From Kitasatospora sp. GAS204B (lineage in GTDB: Bacteria; Actinomycetota; Actinomycetes; Streptomycetales; Streptomycetaceae), in NCBI RefSeq assembly GCF_029892155.1, contig NZ_JARZAG010000040.1:1-55287 (forward strand): a stretch of DNA of 55,287 nucleotides, written 5' to 3'. The stretch's first letter is position 1. Each line of letters opens with the position of its first letter. The notes below the pieces were generated by a model. It ran no database searches, was not told where the DNA came from, and worked only from the letters and a program-made list of their open reading frames with translations. Position numbers and translations under genes: made by a program. Shown here piece after piece: positions 8,827 to 17,289 of the stretch.

Positions 8827-9591
8827 ATGCCCGGCCCGATCCAGTCGCTCTCCCGGGCCGCCGCGATCATGCGCCTGCTGGCCGGCGGCGAGCGCCGGCT
8901 GGGCCTGTCCGAGGTGGCCACCTCGCTCGACCTCGCCAAGGGCACCGCACACGGCATTCTGCGCACCCTGCAGCAGGAGGGCTTCGTCGAGCAGGACCCG
9001 GAGAGCGGCAAGTACCAACTGGGCGCCGAGCTGCTGCGGCTCGGCCAGAGCTACCTGGACGTGCACGAGCTGCGGGCCCGCGCCCTGGTCTGGGCCGACG
9101 ACCTGGCCAGGGCCGGCGGCGAGACGGTCTACCTCGGGGTGCTGCACCAGCACGGCGTGCTGATCGTGCATCACGTCTTCCGCCCCGACGACACCCGCCA
9201 GGTGCTGGAGGTGGGCTCGATGCACCCGCTGCACAGCACCGCGCTCGGCAAGGTGCTGCTGGCCTACGACCCGGTGGCCCGCGGCGAGCTGGGTGACGCA
9301 CCGCTGGAGGCCTACACCCCGCGGACGCTCACCTCGCTGGAGGACATCGACGCCGAGTGCGCGCTGATCCGCGAGCGCGGTTGGGCGGACGCGATCGAGG
9401 AGACCTGGGAGGGGGTGGCCTCGATCGGCGCGCTGATCCAGGACCGCCGGCGCAACCCGGTCGGCGCGGTCTGCGTGAGCGGGGCCGTGGAGCGGGTCTG
9501 CGAGGACGGCTTCGTGCGGCCGCAGCTGGTCGCCTCGGTGCGCGACGCGGCCCGGGCGATCTCCCGCGACCTGGGCGCCGGGCGGTTCTGA
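8827..9591 (+). CDS. gylR: IclR-family glycerol operon repressor
   Basis: This 254-residue regulator has an N-terminal winged helix-turn-helix (LGLSEVATSLDLAKGTAHGILRTL written in parts: LGLSEVATSLDLAK, then GTAHGILRTLQQ) and a C-terminal IclR effector domain (LHSTALGKVLLAY, WADAIEETWEGVASIGA). Length and position, directly before glpF-glpK-glpD, match GylR of Streptomyces coelicolor, which represses glycerol catabolism until glycerol-3-phosphate is present. GGAGG at 8816-8820 supports the ATG at 8827. A candidate operator sits 53-71 bp upstream. A terminator at 9644 separates it from the structural genes, so it has its own transcript or partial read-through. Confidence 0.92.
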   Translation: MPGPIQSLSRAAAIMRLLAGGERRLGLSEVATSLDLAKGTAHGILRTLQQEGFVEQDPESGKYQLGAELLRLGQSYLDVHELRARALVWADDLARAGGETVYLGVLHQHGVLIVHHVFRPDDTRQVLEVGSMHPLHSTALGKVLLAYDPVARGELGDAPLEAYTPRTLTSLEDIDAECALIRERGWADAIEETWEGVASIGALIQDRRRNPVGAVCVSGAVERVCEDGFVRPQLVASVRDAARAISRDLGAGRF

Positions 9592-9643
9592 GCGGGCCGG
9601 ACGCGAGCCGGCGCCGGACCGGAACGACCGTCGGACGATTACG

Positions 9644-9680
9644 GAGGGTGGACAGGATTCCTGTCCACCCTCGGTGTTTT
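9644..9680 (+). terminator. Terminator after gylR
   Basis: Perfect 13-bp arms (GAGGGTGGACAGG at 9644-9656 and its complement at 9660-9672) enclose a 3-nt loop, followed by GGTGTTTT. It ends the gylR transcript 53 bp after the stop. Confidence 0.82.
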
Positions 9681-10012
9681 GTCCGCATTTTCAGCCATTC
9701 GACTGCTAGCTTCGCGAGGCCGCGGGCCCGGTCGGGCGAGTGGAGGGTCACAGGGAGGTCACCCGGCCTTGACGTAACCGCCGCCAAGGGGAAAACTCCC
9801 GCATAGCGGTCGACAATGTCGAACGGTGGCCGCCGGAAGATCCGAGCTCAGCCCGATCAGCCGCACACCGGTCGTCACCCCACCGCAGGGCCGCCTCCCA
9901 ACGACGGGAAGCCCGAACCCGCCACGGTCTCCCCCGCCGTGGCACTCTCCCCCACCCTGCCTGCCACGGGCTCGGCCCACTAGGCACCGGCCATTTGGAC
10001 AAAGGAGTCTTT
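9681..10012 (+). promoter_or_regulatory. Glycerol operon control region with candidate GylR operator
   Basis: This 332-bp stretch between the gylR terminator and glpF has no supported gene. The 16-mer GTCGACAATGTCGAAC at 9809-9824 shares the CGACA-N-TGTCG core found upstream of gylR. A TTGACG at 9769-9774 might be a -35, but no good -10 at the right distance was found. The Shine-Dalgarno for glpF (AAAGGAG) is at 10001-10007. The long leader between operator and start codon (about 190 bp) shows no hairpin I would call a riboswitch. Confidence 0.5.
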
Positions 10013-10732
10013 GTGTCCGCCTTCTCGAACGGCGATGTCTTCGTCGGCGAAACGCTCGGCACGGCCGCGCTGATACTCCTCGGCGGTGGCGTCTGCGCCG
10101 CCGTCACGCTGAAGAAGTCCAAGGCCCTGAACGCCGGTTGGGTGGCCATCACCTTCGGCTGGGGCTTCGCGGTCATGGTCGCCGCGTACATGGTCGCCCC
10201 GAAGTCCGGTGCCCACCTGAACCCGGCCGTCACGCTGGCCCTCGCCGTCAAGAGCGGCGACTGGAGCCAGGTGCCGCTCTACCTCGGCTCCCAGCTGCTC
10301 GGCGCGATGATCGGCGCCGTCCTGGTCTGGCTGAGCTACCTCGGCCAGTTCCAGGCCAACGAGGAGCCCACGCTGGGCATCTTCTCGACCGGTCCCGAGA
10401 TCCGGAACCCGATCCAGAACCTGCTCACCGAGATCATCGCGACCATGGTGCTCTGCATGGCGATCCTGACCCAGGGCCTGACCAAGGGCATCGGCCTGTC
10501 CGGCATCGGCGTGCTGATCACCGCGTTCACCGTGGTCGGCATCGGCCTCTCGCTCGGCGGCCCGACCGGCTACGCCATCAACCCGGTCCGCGACCTCGGC
10601 CCGCGCATCGTGCACTCGCTGCTGCCGATCCCGAACAAGGGCGGCTCGGACTGGAGCTACGCCTGGATACCGGTCGCCGGCCCGGTCATCGGCGGCCTGC
10701 TCTCCGGCCTGCTGTACAAGGGCCTGTTCTAA
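10013..10732 (+). CDS. glpF: Glycerol facilitator (MIP/aquaglyceroporin)
   Basis: This 239-residue channel of six membrane helices and two half-helices lets glycerol diffuse into the cell. The first pore motif is canonical (GAHLNPAVT). The second reads GYAINPVRDLGPR, so the usual Ala of NPA is Val, while the selectivity-filter arginine is kept. The GTG at 10013 with AAAGGAG five nucleotides upstream is preferred to an in-frame TTG at 9995 that overlaps the ribosome site. It is the first gene of glpF-glpK-glpD (gylCAB-type order). Confidence 0.9.
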   Translation: MSAFSNGDVFVGETLGTAALILLGGGVCAAVTLKKSKALNAGWVAITFGWGFAVMVAAYMVAPKSGAHLNPAVTLALAVKSGDWSQVPLYLGSQLLGAMIGAVLVWLSYLGQFQANEEPTLGIFSTGPEIRNPIQNLLTEIIATMVLCMAILTQGLTKGIGLSGIGVLITAFTVVGIGLSLGGPTGYAINPVRDLGPRIVHSLLPIPNKGGSDWSYAWIPVAGPVIGGLLSGLLYKGLF

Positions 10733-10793
10733 CGGCACCGTGCTGACAGCGTCACGCCCCCACCCACCCCTCAGAGCCGAGGACTTGAGTCAT

Positions 10794-12311
10794 ATGACCG
10801 CCAATTACATCGCCGCGATCGACCAGGGCACCACCTCCAGCCGCTGCATCATCTTCGGCGCCGACGGCCGGATCGTCGCCGTCGACCAGCAGGAGCACCG
10901 CCAGATCTTCCCGCAGCCCGGCTACGTCGAGCACGACGCCGCCGAGATCTGGACCCGGGTGCAGTCCGTGGTCCGCGGCGCGCTGGAGAAGGCGAACCTG
11001 ACCAAGGACGACATCCGCGCGATCGGCATCACCAACCAGCGCGAGACCACCGTCCTGTGGGACAAGAACACCGGCGAGCCGGTGCACAACGCGCTGGTCT
11101 GGCAGGACACCCGCACCGAGGCGCTCTGCCGGGAGCTGGGCCGCAACGTCGGCCAGGACCGGTTCCGCCGCGAGACCGGCCTGCCGCTGGCCAGCTACTT
11201 CGCCGGCCCGAAGATCCGCTGGCTGCTGGACAACGTGGAGGGCCTGCGCGAGCGTGCCGAGGCCGGCGACATCCTGTTCGGCACCATGGACACCTGGGTG
11301 ATCTGGAACCTCACCGGTGGCGTCAACGGCGGCAAGCACATCACCGATGTCACCAACGCCAGCCGCACCATGCTGATGAACCTGCAGACCCTGGCCTGGG
11401 ACGAGAAGATCGCCGAGTCGATGGGCGTCCCGCTCACCGTGCTGCCGGAGATCCACTCCTCCGCCGAGGTCTACGGTGAGGCCGTCGGCGACCTGGCGGG
11501 CGTGCCCGTCGCCTCCGCGCTCGGCGACCAGCAGGCCGCGCTGTTCGGCCAGACCTGCTTCAACGTCGGCGAGGCCAAGAGCACGTACGGCACCGGCACC
11601 TTCCTGCTGCTGAACACCGGCGAGAAGGTGGTCCACTCCTACAACGGCCTGCTGACCACGGTCGGCTACCGGATCGGCGACCAGGCCCCGGTCTACGCGC
11701 TGGAGGGCTCGATCGCGGTCACCGGCTCGCTGGTGCAGTGGCTGCGGGATCAACTCGGCATCATCTCGACCGCGGCCGAGATCGAGACCCTGGCCAACAC
11801 CGTCGAGGACAACGGCGGCGCCTACTTCGTGCCGGCCTTCTCCGGTCTCTTCGCCCCCTACTGGCGCTCCGACGCGCGCGGCGTGATCGCCGGTCTGACC
11901 CGGTACGTGACCAAGGGCCACCTGGCCCGCGCCGTGCTGGAGGCCACCGCCTGGCAGACCCGCGAGGTCGTCGACGCGATGGAGAAGGACTCCGGCGTCA
12001 CGCTGACCGCCCTCAAGGTGGACGGCGGCATGACCTCCAACAACCTGCTGATGCAGAACATCGCCGACGTGCTGGACGCCCCGGTCGAGCGCCCGTTCGT
12101 GGCCGAGACCACCGCGCTCGGCGCGGCCTACGCGGCCGGCCTGGCCGTCGGCTTCTGGAACGACCTGGACACCCTGCGGGCCAACTGGCACCGCGCCGCC
12201 GAGTGGACGCCGCGGATGGACGAGGCCACGCGCGAGCGCGAGTACAAGAAGTGGCTCAAGGCCGTGGAGCGCACCATGGGCTGGGTGGAAGAGGACGACC
12301 AGGAGAGCTGA
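10794..12311 (+). CDS. glpK: Glycerol kinase
   Basis: This 505-residue FGGY kinase phosphorylates glycerol to sn-glycerol-3-phosphate, trapping it and generating the inducer of the regulon. The ATP-binding start IDQGTTSSR, the glycerol-site WQDTRT, the FGGY signatures (GALGDQQAALFGQ-like ALGDQQAALFG and DGGMTSNNLLMQ) and C-terminal helices are intact. The length equals the family norm. The ATG at 10794 was chosen because the conserved N-terminus starts there; CGAGGA is about 10 nt upstream. It lies 61 bp after glpF and belongs to the same operon. Confidence 0.95.
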   Translation: MTANYIAAIDQGTTSSRCIIFGADGRIVAVDQQEHRQIFPQPGYVEHDAAEIWTRVQSVVRGALEKANLTKDDIRAIGITNQRETTVLWDKNTGEPVHNALVWQDTRTEALCRELGRNVGQDRFRRETGLPLASYFAGPKIRWLLDNVEGLRERAEAGDILFGTMDTWVIWNLTGGVNGGKHITDVTNASRTMLMNLQTLAWDEKIAESMGVPLTVLPEIHSSAEVYGEAVGDLAGVPVASALGDQQAALFGQTCFNVGEAKSTYGTGTFLLLNTGEKVVHSYNGLLTTVGYRIGDQAPVYALEGSIAVTGSLVQWLRDQLGIISTAAEIETLANTVEDNGGAYFVPAFSGLFAPYWRSDARGVIAGLTRYVTKGHLARAVLEATAWQTREVVDAMEKDSGVTLTALKVDGGMTSNNLLMQNIADVLDAPVERPFVAETTALGAAYAAGLAVGFWNDLDTLRANWHRAAEWTPRMDEATREREYKKWLKAVERTMGWVEEDDQES

Positions 12312-12318
12312 GCAAGCC

Positions 12319-12359
12319 GCCGGCCGGGGCAGCGCAGCCCCGGCCGGCTCGCGAGTTTT
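12319..12359 (+). terminator. Hairpin between glpK and glpD (attenuating terminator or processing site)
   Basis: Perfect 12-bp arms, GCCGGCCGGGGC and its complement, enclose the loop AGCGCA, followed by GAGTTTTC. Lying inside an operon, it may reduce glpD expression relative to glpFK or stabilise the upstream mRNA. A separate glpD promoter was not identified. Confidence 0.65.
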
Positions 12360-12444
12360 CCCCGGCCCCAACCCTGTTGAGGCCGAACCGCACTGTGAGA
12401 GGAGACTCCGGCGCCGCCCGCACCGCGGCCCCGGAACACACACC

Positions 12445-14040
12445 ATGGCAACCATCCCGACCCTGGGCGCCGAGCGCACCCCCGGCCGCACCGCTTCCCG
12501 CGCCGAGACCCGTGAGCTGCTGGGCAAGGCCACCTACGACCTGCTGGTGATCGGGGGCGGCATCCTCGGCACGGCCGTCGCCTGGACCGCCTCCCAGGCG
12601 GGCCTCAAGGTCGCCATGGTGGACGCCGGCGACTTCGCGGGCGCCACGTCGAGCGCCTCCTCCAAGCTGGTCCACGGCGGTCTGCGCTACCTGCAGACCG
12701 GCGCGGTCAAGCTGGTCGCGGAGAACCACAAGGAGCGCCGGGCGCTGGCCACCGACGTGGCCCCGCACCTGGTCAACCCGCTGACCTTCTTCGTCCCGGT
12801 CTACAAGGGCGGCCCGCACAGCGCCCCCAAGCTCGGCGCCGGCGTCTTCCTCTACTCCGCGCTCTCCGCCTTCCGTGACGGCATGGGCCGGGTCTCCACC
12901 GCCGCGCACGCCGCCCAGCAGGTGCCCGCGCTGAAGACCGAGGGCCTGCGCTCGGTCGCGGTCTACGGCGACCACCAGATGAACGACTCGCGGGTCGCCG
13001 TGATGACGGTGCGCGCCGCCGTCGACGCGGGCGCCGTGGTGCTCAACCACGCCGAGGTGACCGGCCTGCGCTTCACCGGCACCCGGGTCACCGGCGCGGA
13101 CCTGAAGGACCGGCTGGACGGCACCGAGTTCGGCGTCAACGCCCGCCTGGTGCTGAACGCCACCGGCCCCTGGGTCGACCACCTGCGCGCGATGGAGGAC
13201 GCGGGCGCCGCCCCGTCGATCCGGCTGTCCAAGGGCGCCCACGTGGTGGTCAAGCGCCGCGCCCCGTGGCGCGCCGCGCTGACCATCCCGATCGACAAGT
13301 ACCGCGTCTCCTTCGCCATCCCGTGGGAGGACCACGTCCTGCTCGGCACCACGGACGAGGAGTACACCGGCGACCCGCGCGACGTGCGGGCCACCGAGGC
13401 CGACATCAACCAGATCATGGACGAGGCCGGCCACGCGATCAAGGACGAGCACCTCGACCGCGACCTGATCACCTACGCCTTCGCGGGCCTGCGGGTGCTG
13501 CCCGGCGGCCCCGGCGACACCGCCTCCGCCAAGCGCGAGACCGTGGTGACCGAGGGCCGCGGCGGCATGCTGTCGGTGGCCGGCGGCAAGTGGACCACCT
13601 ACCGGCACATCGGCCGCACCGTGCTGGAGAAGCTCGCCCACGTGCGCGGCACCGGCATCGCCGAGGACATCTCGCCGATCGCCGCGACCGTCCCGCTGCC
13701 GGGCGTCGGCGCGCCGAACGCGGTCGCGCACCGCCTGCTGGTCGACCGTGAGCCCGGCTCCCGGATGGAGCCGCTGGTCGCCAAGCACCTGGCCAGCCAC
13801 TACGGCACGCTCTCCTTCGACATCGCCCGCATGATCGCCGAGGACCCGGCGCTGGGCGAGCCGATCCACCCGGACGGCCCGGACGTGTGGGCGCAGGTCG
13901 CCTTCGCGGCCGACAACGAGTGGGCCTACACGCCGGACGACGTGCTGCGCCGCCGCACCACGATGACGGTGCGCGGGCTGGACACGCCGGAGATCCAGGA
14001 GCAGGTGGCCGAGTTCCTGGCCAAGCGGGACCAGGGCTGA
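12445..14040 (+). CDS. glpD: Aerobic glycerol-3-phosphate dehydrogenase (FAD-dependent)
   Basis: This 531-residue membrane-associated flavoprotein oxidises glycerol-3-phosphate to dihydroxyacetone phosphate and passes electrons to quinone. The dinucleotide-binding motif is LLVIGGGILGTAVAW near residue 33, followed by the GlpD signature SSKLVHGGLRYLQ. The second FAD contact GGKWTTYRHIG and the C-terminal cap (VRRRTTM-like LRRRTTMTVRG) are present. The length is normal. It lies 133 bp after glpK behind an intergenic hairpin and closes the glycerol operon. Confidence 0.94.
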   Translation: MATIPTLGAERTPGRTASRAETRELLGKATYDLLVIGGGILGTAVAWTASQAGLKVAMVDAGDFAGATSSASSKLVHGGLRYLQTGAVKLVAENHKERRALATDVAPHLVNPLTFFVPVYKGGPHSAPKLGAGVFLYSALSAFRDGMGRVSTAAHAAQQVPALKTEGLRSVAVYGDHQMNDSRVAVMTVRAAVDAGAVVLNHAEVTGLRFTGTRVTGADLKDRLDGTEFGVNARLVLNATGPWVDHLRAMEDAGAAPSIRLSKGAHVVVKRRAPWRAALTIPIDKYRVSFAIPWEDHVLLGTTDEEYTGDPRDVRATEADINQIMDEAGHAIKDEHLDRDLITYAFAGLRVLPGGPGDTASAKRETVVTEGRGGMLSVAGGKWTTYRHIGRTVLEKLAHVRGTGIAEDISPIAATVPLPGVGAPNAVAHRLLVDREPGSRMEPLVAKHLASHYGTLSFDIARMIAEDPALGEPIHPDGPDVWAQVAFAADNEWAYTPDDVLRRRTTMTVRGLDTPEIQEQVAEFLAKRDQG

Positions 14041-14081
14041 GGTCACGTCAGCTGACGGACCGAGCTGACGCCTGATCAGCT

Positions 14082-14117
14082 GACGGGCGGTCGACCCCAC
14101 CGGGTCGGCCGCCCGTC
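14082..14117 (+). terminator. Terminator after glpD
   Basis: A 16-bp stem (GACGGGCGGTCGACCC with its complement, one G-U pair) with a 4-nt loop starts 41 bp after the glpD stop. It marks the end of the glycerol operon. Confidence 0.8.
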
Positions 14118-14178
14118 GTCTGTGCCGGACCTCTAAGCTCGGAGCACCCTGTCCCGACCCTCAGGAGGCATCCCCGAC

Positions 14179-14736
14179 GTGACCAGGCCACCGCTTCCGC
14201 ACGACTTCCAGCGCCCCGTCCCGAGCTTCACCGTGACCAGCACCGACCTCACCGACGGCGGCGAGTTGCCCGAGGCCCACGTGCTGGCCGGCGGCAACAT
14301 CTCCCCGCAGCTGAGCTGGTCGGGCTTCCCGCCCGAGACCGAGAGTTTCGCGGTCACCTGCTTCGACCCCGACGCCCCGAGCGGCAGCGGCTGGTGGCAC
14401 TGGGTGGTGTTCGACATCCCCGCCTCCGTGACCTCGCTGCCGACCGGCGCGGGCAACGGCGACTTCGTGGGTCTGCCGACCGGCGCGGGCAACGGCGACT
14501 TCGTGGGTCTGCCGGCCGGCGCGGTACAGGCGCGCAACGACTACGGGACGAACGACTTCGGCGGTGCCGCGCCGCCGGCCGGGCACGGCCCGCACCGCTA
14601 CGTCTTCTCGGTGACGGCGGTGGGCAGCGCGAAGCTGGGGTTGGACGAGGACGCCTCGGCGGCGGCGATCGGCGCCACGCTCGGCTTCAAGGCGGTCGGC
14701 CGGGCGACGATCACGGCGACCTACGAGAACGAGTAG
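14179..14736 (+). CDS. YbhB/YbcL family PEBP-like protein with an internal duplication
   Basis: This 185-residue protein of the phosphatidylethanolamine-binding (Raf-kinase-inhibitor-like) family has the ligand-pocket motifs GGNISPQLSW, CFDPDAPSGSGWWHWVVFDIP and HGPHRYVFSVTAV. No biochemical role is established for the bacterial family. The GTG start at 14179 has AGGAGG at 14163-14168. Twelve residues (LPTGAGNGDFVG) are present twice in tandem, encoded by identical 36-bp units. This inserts a loop segment before the conserved NDYG region and keeps the frame. A terminator separates it from glpD. Confidence 0.85.
   Translation: MTRPPLPHDFQRPVPSFTVTSTDLTDGGELPEAHVLAGGNISPQLSWSGFPPETESFAVTCFDPDAPSGSGWWHWVVFDIPASVTSLPTGAGNGDFVGLPTGAGNGDFVGLPAGAVQARNDYGTNDFGGAAPPAGHGPHRYVFSVTAVGSAKLGLDEDASAAAIGATLGFKAVGRATITATYENE
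14437..14508 (+). repeat. Tandem 36-bp direct repeat inside the YbhB-family gene
   Basis: Two identical 36-bp units (14437-14472 and 14473-14508) lie in frame. A third, shorter related stretch begins LPAGA just after. Identity at all third codon positions points to a recent duplication. Confidence 0.92.
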
Positions 14737-14800
14737 TGGCGGATGCCGGGTGGGGGCCGTGCGTCCCCACCCGGCTGCAGGAACTGCCGGGAAACCAGGG

Positions 14801-15247
14801 TCAGTTGCCGCCGGCCACCGGCTCCAGCACGAAGACGGGGATCACCCGGTCGGTCTTCTTCTGGTATTCGGCGTAGTCCGGCCAGGCCTCGACCGCGCGC
14901 GCCCACCACTGGTCCCGCTCCTGGCCGGTCGCCTCCCGGGCGGTCATGTCCTGGCGCTGCGGCCCGTCCTGCAGTTCGACCCGCGGATGCGCGACCAGGT
15001 TGAAGTACCAGGTCGGATGCTTGGGCGCACCGCCCTGGGATGCCACCACGGCGTACCGGCCGTCGTGTTCGACCCGCATCAGCGGGTTCTTGCGGATCTT
15101 GCCGCTCTTGGCTCCGAGGCTGCTGAGGATGATGACGGGCTTGCCCCGCATCATCGTCCCCTCGGTGCCGCCGGAGGATTCGTACGCGGCCACCTGGTCG
15201 CGCACCCACTGCTCCGGACTCGGCTGGTAGTCACCGGTAAGAGGCAT
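14801..15247 (-). CDS. Deazaflavin (F420)-dependent nitroreductase family protein
   Basis: This 148-residue protein of the Ddn/DUF385 (TIGR00026) split-barrel family probably binds F420 and reduces or modifies an unknown substrate. Family features are QVAAYESSGGTEGTMMRGKPVIILSS written in parts: QVAAYESSGGTEG, then LGAKSGKIRKNPLMRVE and PTWYFNLVAHPRVE. A usual N-terminal membrane helix is absent. The ATG at 15247 was chosen because conservation begins there, although the frame is open upstream to 15367; GGGAACAG precedes it weakly. It is convergent with the YbhB-family gene. Confidence 0.8.
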   Translation of the reverse strand: MPLTGDYQPSPEQWVRDQVAAYESSGGTEGTMMRGKPVIILSSLGAKSGKIRKNPLMRVEHDGRYAVVASQGGAPKHPTWYFNLVAHPRVELQDGPQRQDMTAREATGQERDQWWARAVEAWPDYAEYQKKTDRVIPVFVLEPVAGGN

Positions 15248-15382
15248 GCTGTTCCCGTCCCGTAGCTGAGGACTCGCAGCGGCTGACCCGAGGTCAACCG
15301 CCATAGGCCATCGGTTGGATCTGCCGCCTCCATCATTACCAGAACCCGCGGCCCGGAGGGAGGCCACGAGGTCGCGGCGCGC

Positions 15383-15844
15383 TCAGGAGCGTCGGAACAC
15401 CTGCACCGGGCACCCGGGGCGCCAGAGCCGGATAACGAGCTGATCGTTCTCGACCGCGGTGTGCACGGCCTCGCGCAGGTCGAGCCGGAACGCGTGGAAG
15501 CCGCCCGCCGGCTCCGCTCCGGTGGCGGCGGCCGCCTTCTCGACGGCGTCGGTCACCTCGACGGCCACGCCGGAGACCTTGGCGTCGCCCTCCTGCTCGG
15601 GATCGCCCGGGTGGGCGTGGATCGCGCAGCGGCCGTCGCGCTGGAGATCGCGGGCCTTGACCGCCCCGAGCATCGAGCCGAAGGTGAGGTCGGCGCCGGT
15701 GAACTCGACCTCCGAGCCCGATACCCGGGGCGAGCCGTCCTGGCGGAGGGTGGCCAGCACATGGGTCTTGGCCGACTCGAAGCGGGCCCGGATGACGGCG
15801 GCCAGGTCGGGTGCTTCGGTTGCGAACTGCTGCCAGGTAGCCAT
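15383..15844 (-). CDS. Pyridoxamine 5'-phosphate oxidase-like (FMN/F420 split barrel) protein
   Basis: This 153-residue protein has the PPOX split-barrel pattern: KTHVLATLRQDGSPRVSG, then DLTFGSMLGAVKARDLQRDGR and CAIHAHPGDPE. This group includes many flavin- or F420-binding enzymes of unknown substrate in actinobacteria. The ATG at 15844 has a usable purine-rich stretch upstream but no strong Shine-Dalgarno. It lies 51 bp downstream of the PucR-type regulator on the same strand and may be read with it. Confidence 0.75.
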   Translation of the reverse strand: MATWQQFATEAPDLAAVIRARFESAKTHVLATLRQDGSPRVSGSEVEFTGADLTFGSMLGAVKARDLQRDGRCAIHAHPGDPEQEGDAKVSGVAVEVTDAVEKAAAATGAEPAGGFHAFRLDLREAVHTAVENDQLVIRLWRPGCPVQVFRRS

Positions 15845-15895
15845 GCGGGAAGTGTGCCGGAGAGGACTGACAACAGGCCGGTTCGCGCGGCCGGG

Positions 15896-17146
15896 CTATG
15901 GGCCGTCCGGGCGGTCCGACCGAGCCGGGCGATCTGACCCGCCCGGGCCGTCGGCGAGCCGGCGCAGGGTGAGGGCGGCGCCGAAGAGCTGTACGCCGTG
16001 GGTGGTGTGCGGGTCGACGCCGGTCAGCTGGGTGATCCGGGCGAGGCGGTTGTCGACGGTGTTGGGGTGCACCTGGAGCTCCTGGCCGGTGCGGCGCCGG
16101 TCGAGGTCGCGGGCGAGGAAGGTGGCGAGTGTCGAGAGCAGGCCGGCGTGCTGTTCCAGCGGTTCGAGCAGGGCGGTCAACTCGGCCGCACTGTCCGCTG
16201 GTTGGGCCAGGTGGTAGTCGAGCAGCAGGTCCTGGAGCCGGTACAGCCCGGGGGCGGGGGCGATGGCCGCGACCCGGCGCGCCTGGTCGGCGGCGGCCGG
16301 GACGTCCGCCGGCGTCGCGGCCCGGGCGGCACCGACGATCGGGGCCTGCGGCAGGCCGGTGGCCAGGCACCGGGCGAGGTCGGCGTGCGGGGTCTCGCCG
16401 GGCAGCAGCAGGTGGCCGCCGTGCTCGTCCGGCAGGCTGTGCGCGCGGCCCTCGGCCAGCGGGGCGAGCCGCGCCACCACCTGGCGGAGCAACCTCCGTA
16501 CCGCTACCGGCCCTTGGACTCCCTCGGGCCCCGGGGCGCGCACGCTGAGCACCAGGTAGCCCGGTTCGAGGACGAGGCCGTAGCGGGCGGCCACCTGCTC
16601 GGGGTCCTCGCCGTGGATCAACGCCCGGGCCAACTCGCGGGCGGCCACCTGCTGGTCGGCCAGCGCGGCGAGGTAGGCCTCGGTGACGATCTCGACGGTG
16701 GCGTTGAGCGCCGAGAGCTGACGCCGGGCCAGCCAGCACAGGGCCGCCTCCTCGCCGGGGCGGGCGGCGGCGGCGAACGCGTCCATCAGCCGCTCGACGC
16801 CGATGTGGTAGGACCTGAGCAGCTTGGCCAGCGAGAGCCCCTCCTCGGCGCGCTGGGCCGCTCGTTCCCGGAAGAGTTCGGCATCGACGTGGGTGCCGGA
16901 GTTGGAGTCCGGCACCGGTGGGTGGATGTAGCGGAGGAAGCCGCGGATGGCGTGCCGGGTGGTCGCGGCGATCTCCAGGTCCCGCATGTCCCCCGGGAGC
17001 CGGTCGAAGCCGGGGATCTCGGCCCACTGGCGCTCGACGATCTCCCTGGCCAGCTGGTTGACCTGCGGTTCGAGACGGGCGGCGAGCCGGATCGCCTGCT
17101 CGCGTACGTGGTCGTCGAGCAGGGGTGACTCGTCGCGTTGTGACAT
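15896..17146 (-). CDS. PucR/CdaR-type transcriptional regulator
   Basis: This 416-residue protein has an N-terminal sensory region (residues about 10-165, a helical RsbRD-like domain) and a central GGDEF-like/PucR linker. A C-terminal PucR helix-turn-helix reads LDRRRTGQELQVHPNTVDNRL. Such proteins usually control a neighbouring catabolic gene; the divergent alkylsulfatase-like gene is the obvious candidate. The start codon at 17146 lies in the middle of a perfect 20-bp palindrome, and TATCGT sits six nucleotides upstream. Leaderless transcription with autoregulation is therefore likely. The C-terminal tail is rich in GSDRP repeats. Confidence 0.82.
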   Translation of the reverse strand: MSQRDESPLLDDHVREQAIRLAARLEPQVNQLAREIVERQWAEIPGFDRLPGDMRDLEIAATTRHAIRGFLRYIHPPVPDSNSGTHVDAELFRERAAQRAEEGLSLAKLLRSYHIGVERLMDAFAAAARPGEEAALCWLARRQLSALNATVEIVTEAYLAALADQQVAARELARALIHGEDPEQVAARYGLVLEPGYLVLSVRAPGPEGVQGPVAVRRLLRQVVARLAPLAEGRAHSLPDEHGGHLLLPGETPHADLARCLATGLPQAPIVGAARAATPADVPAAADQARRVAAIAPAPGLYRLQDLLLDYHLAQPADSAAELTALLEPLEQHAGLLSTLATFLARDLDRRRTGQELQVHPNTVDNRLARITQLTGVDPHTTHGVQLFGAALTLRRLADGPGGSDRPARSDRPDGP

Positions 17147-17155
17147 GTCACAACG
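17136..17155. promoter_or_regulatory. Perfect 20-bp palindrome over the start codon of the PucR-type gene
   Basis: The sequence CGTTGTGACATGTCACAACG is fully self-complementary. It covers the leaderless start codon (17146, minus strand) and reaches into the putative -10. Bound protein would block initiation. The TGTGACATGTCACA centre also resembles Crp-type half-sites, but with a spacing of four instead of six. Confidence 0.65.
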
Positions 17156-17289
17156 ATAGGCCGCTCAGGGTGTCCGTCCGGTCGGTTGTCCGGGTCGCCC
17201 GGCCGAGTGAGGGTGGGGAAAAGCGAGCGGATCTTCGTCTCGCGCTGTCACCAGGCCGGCGGTGCCTGGACTCTCCGACAGGAAGTGAC

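Noticed and set aside
14041..14080. Extra copies of the TGACGG operator motif after glpD
   Set aside because: GCTGACGG fragments there lack the paired palindrome and lie at a transcript end.
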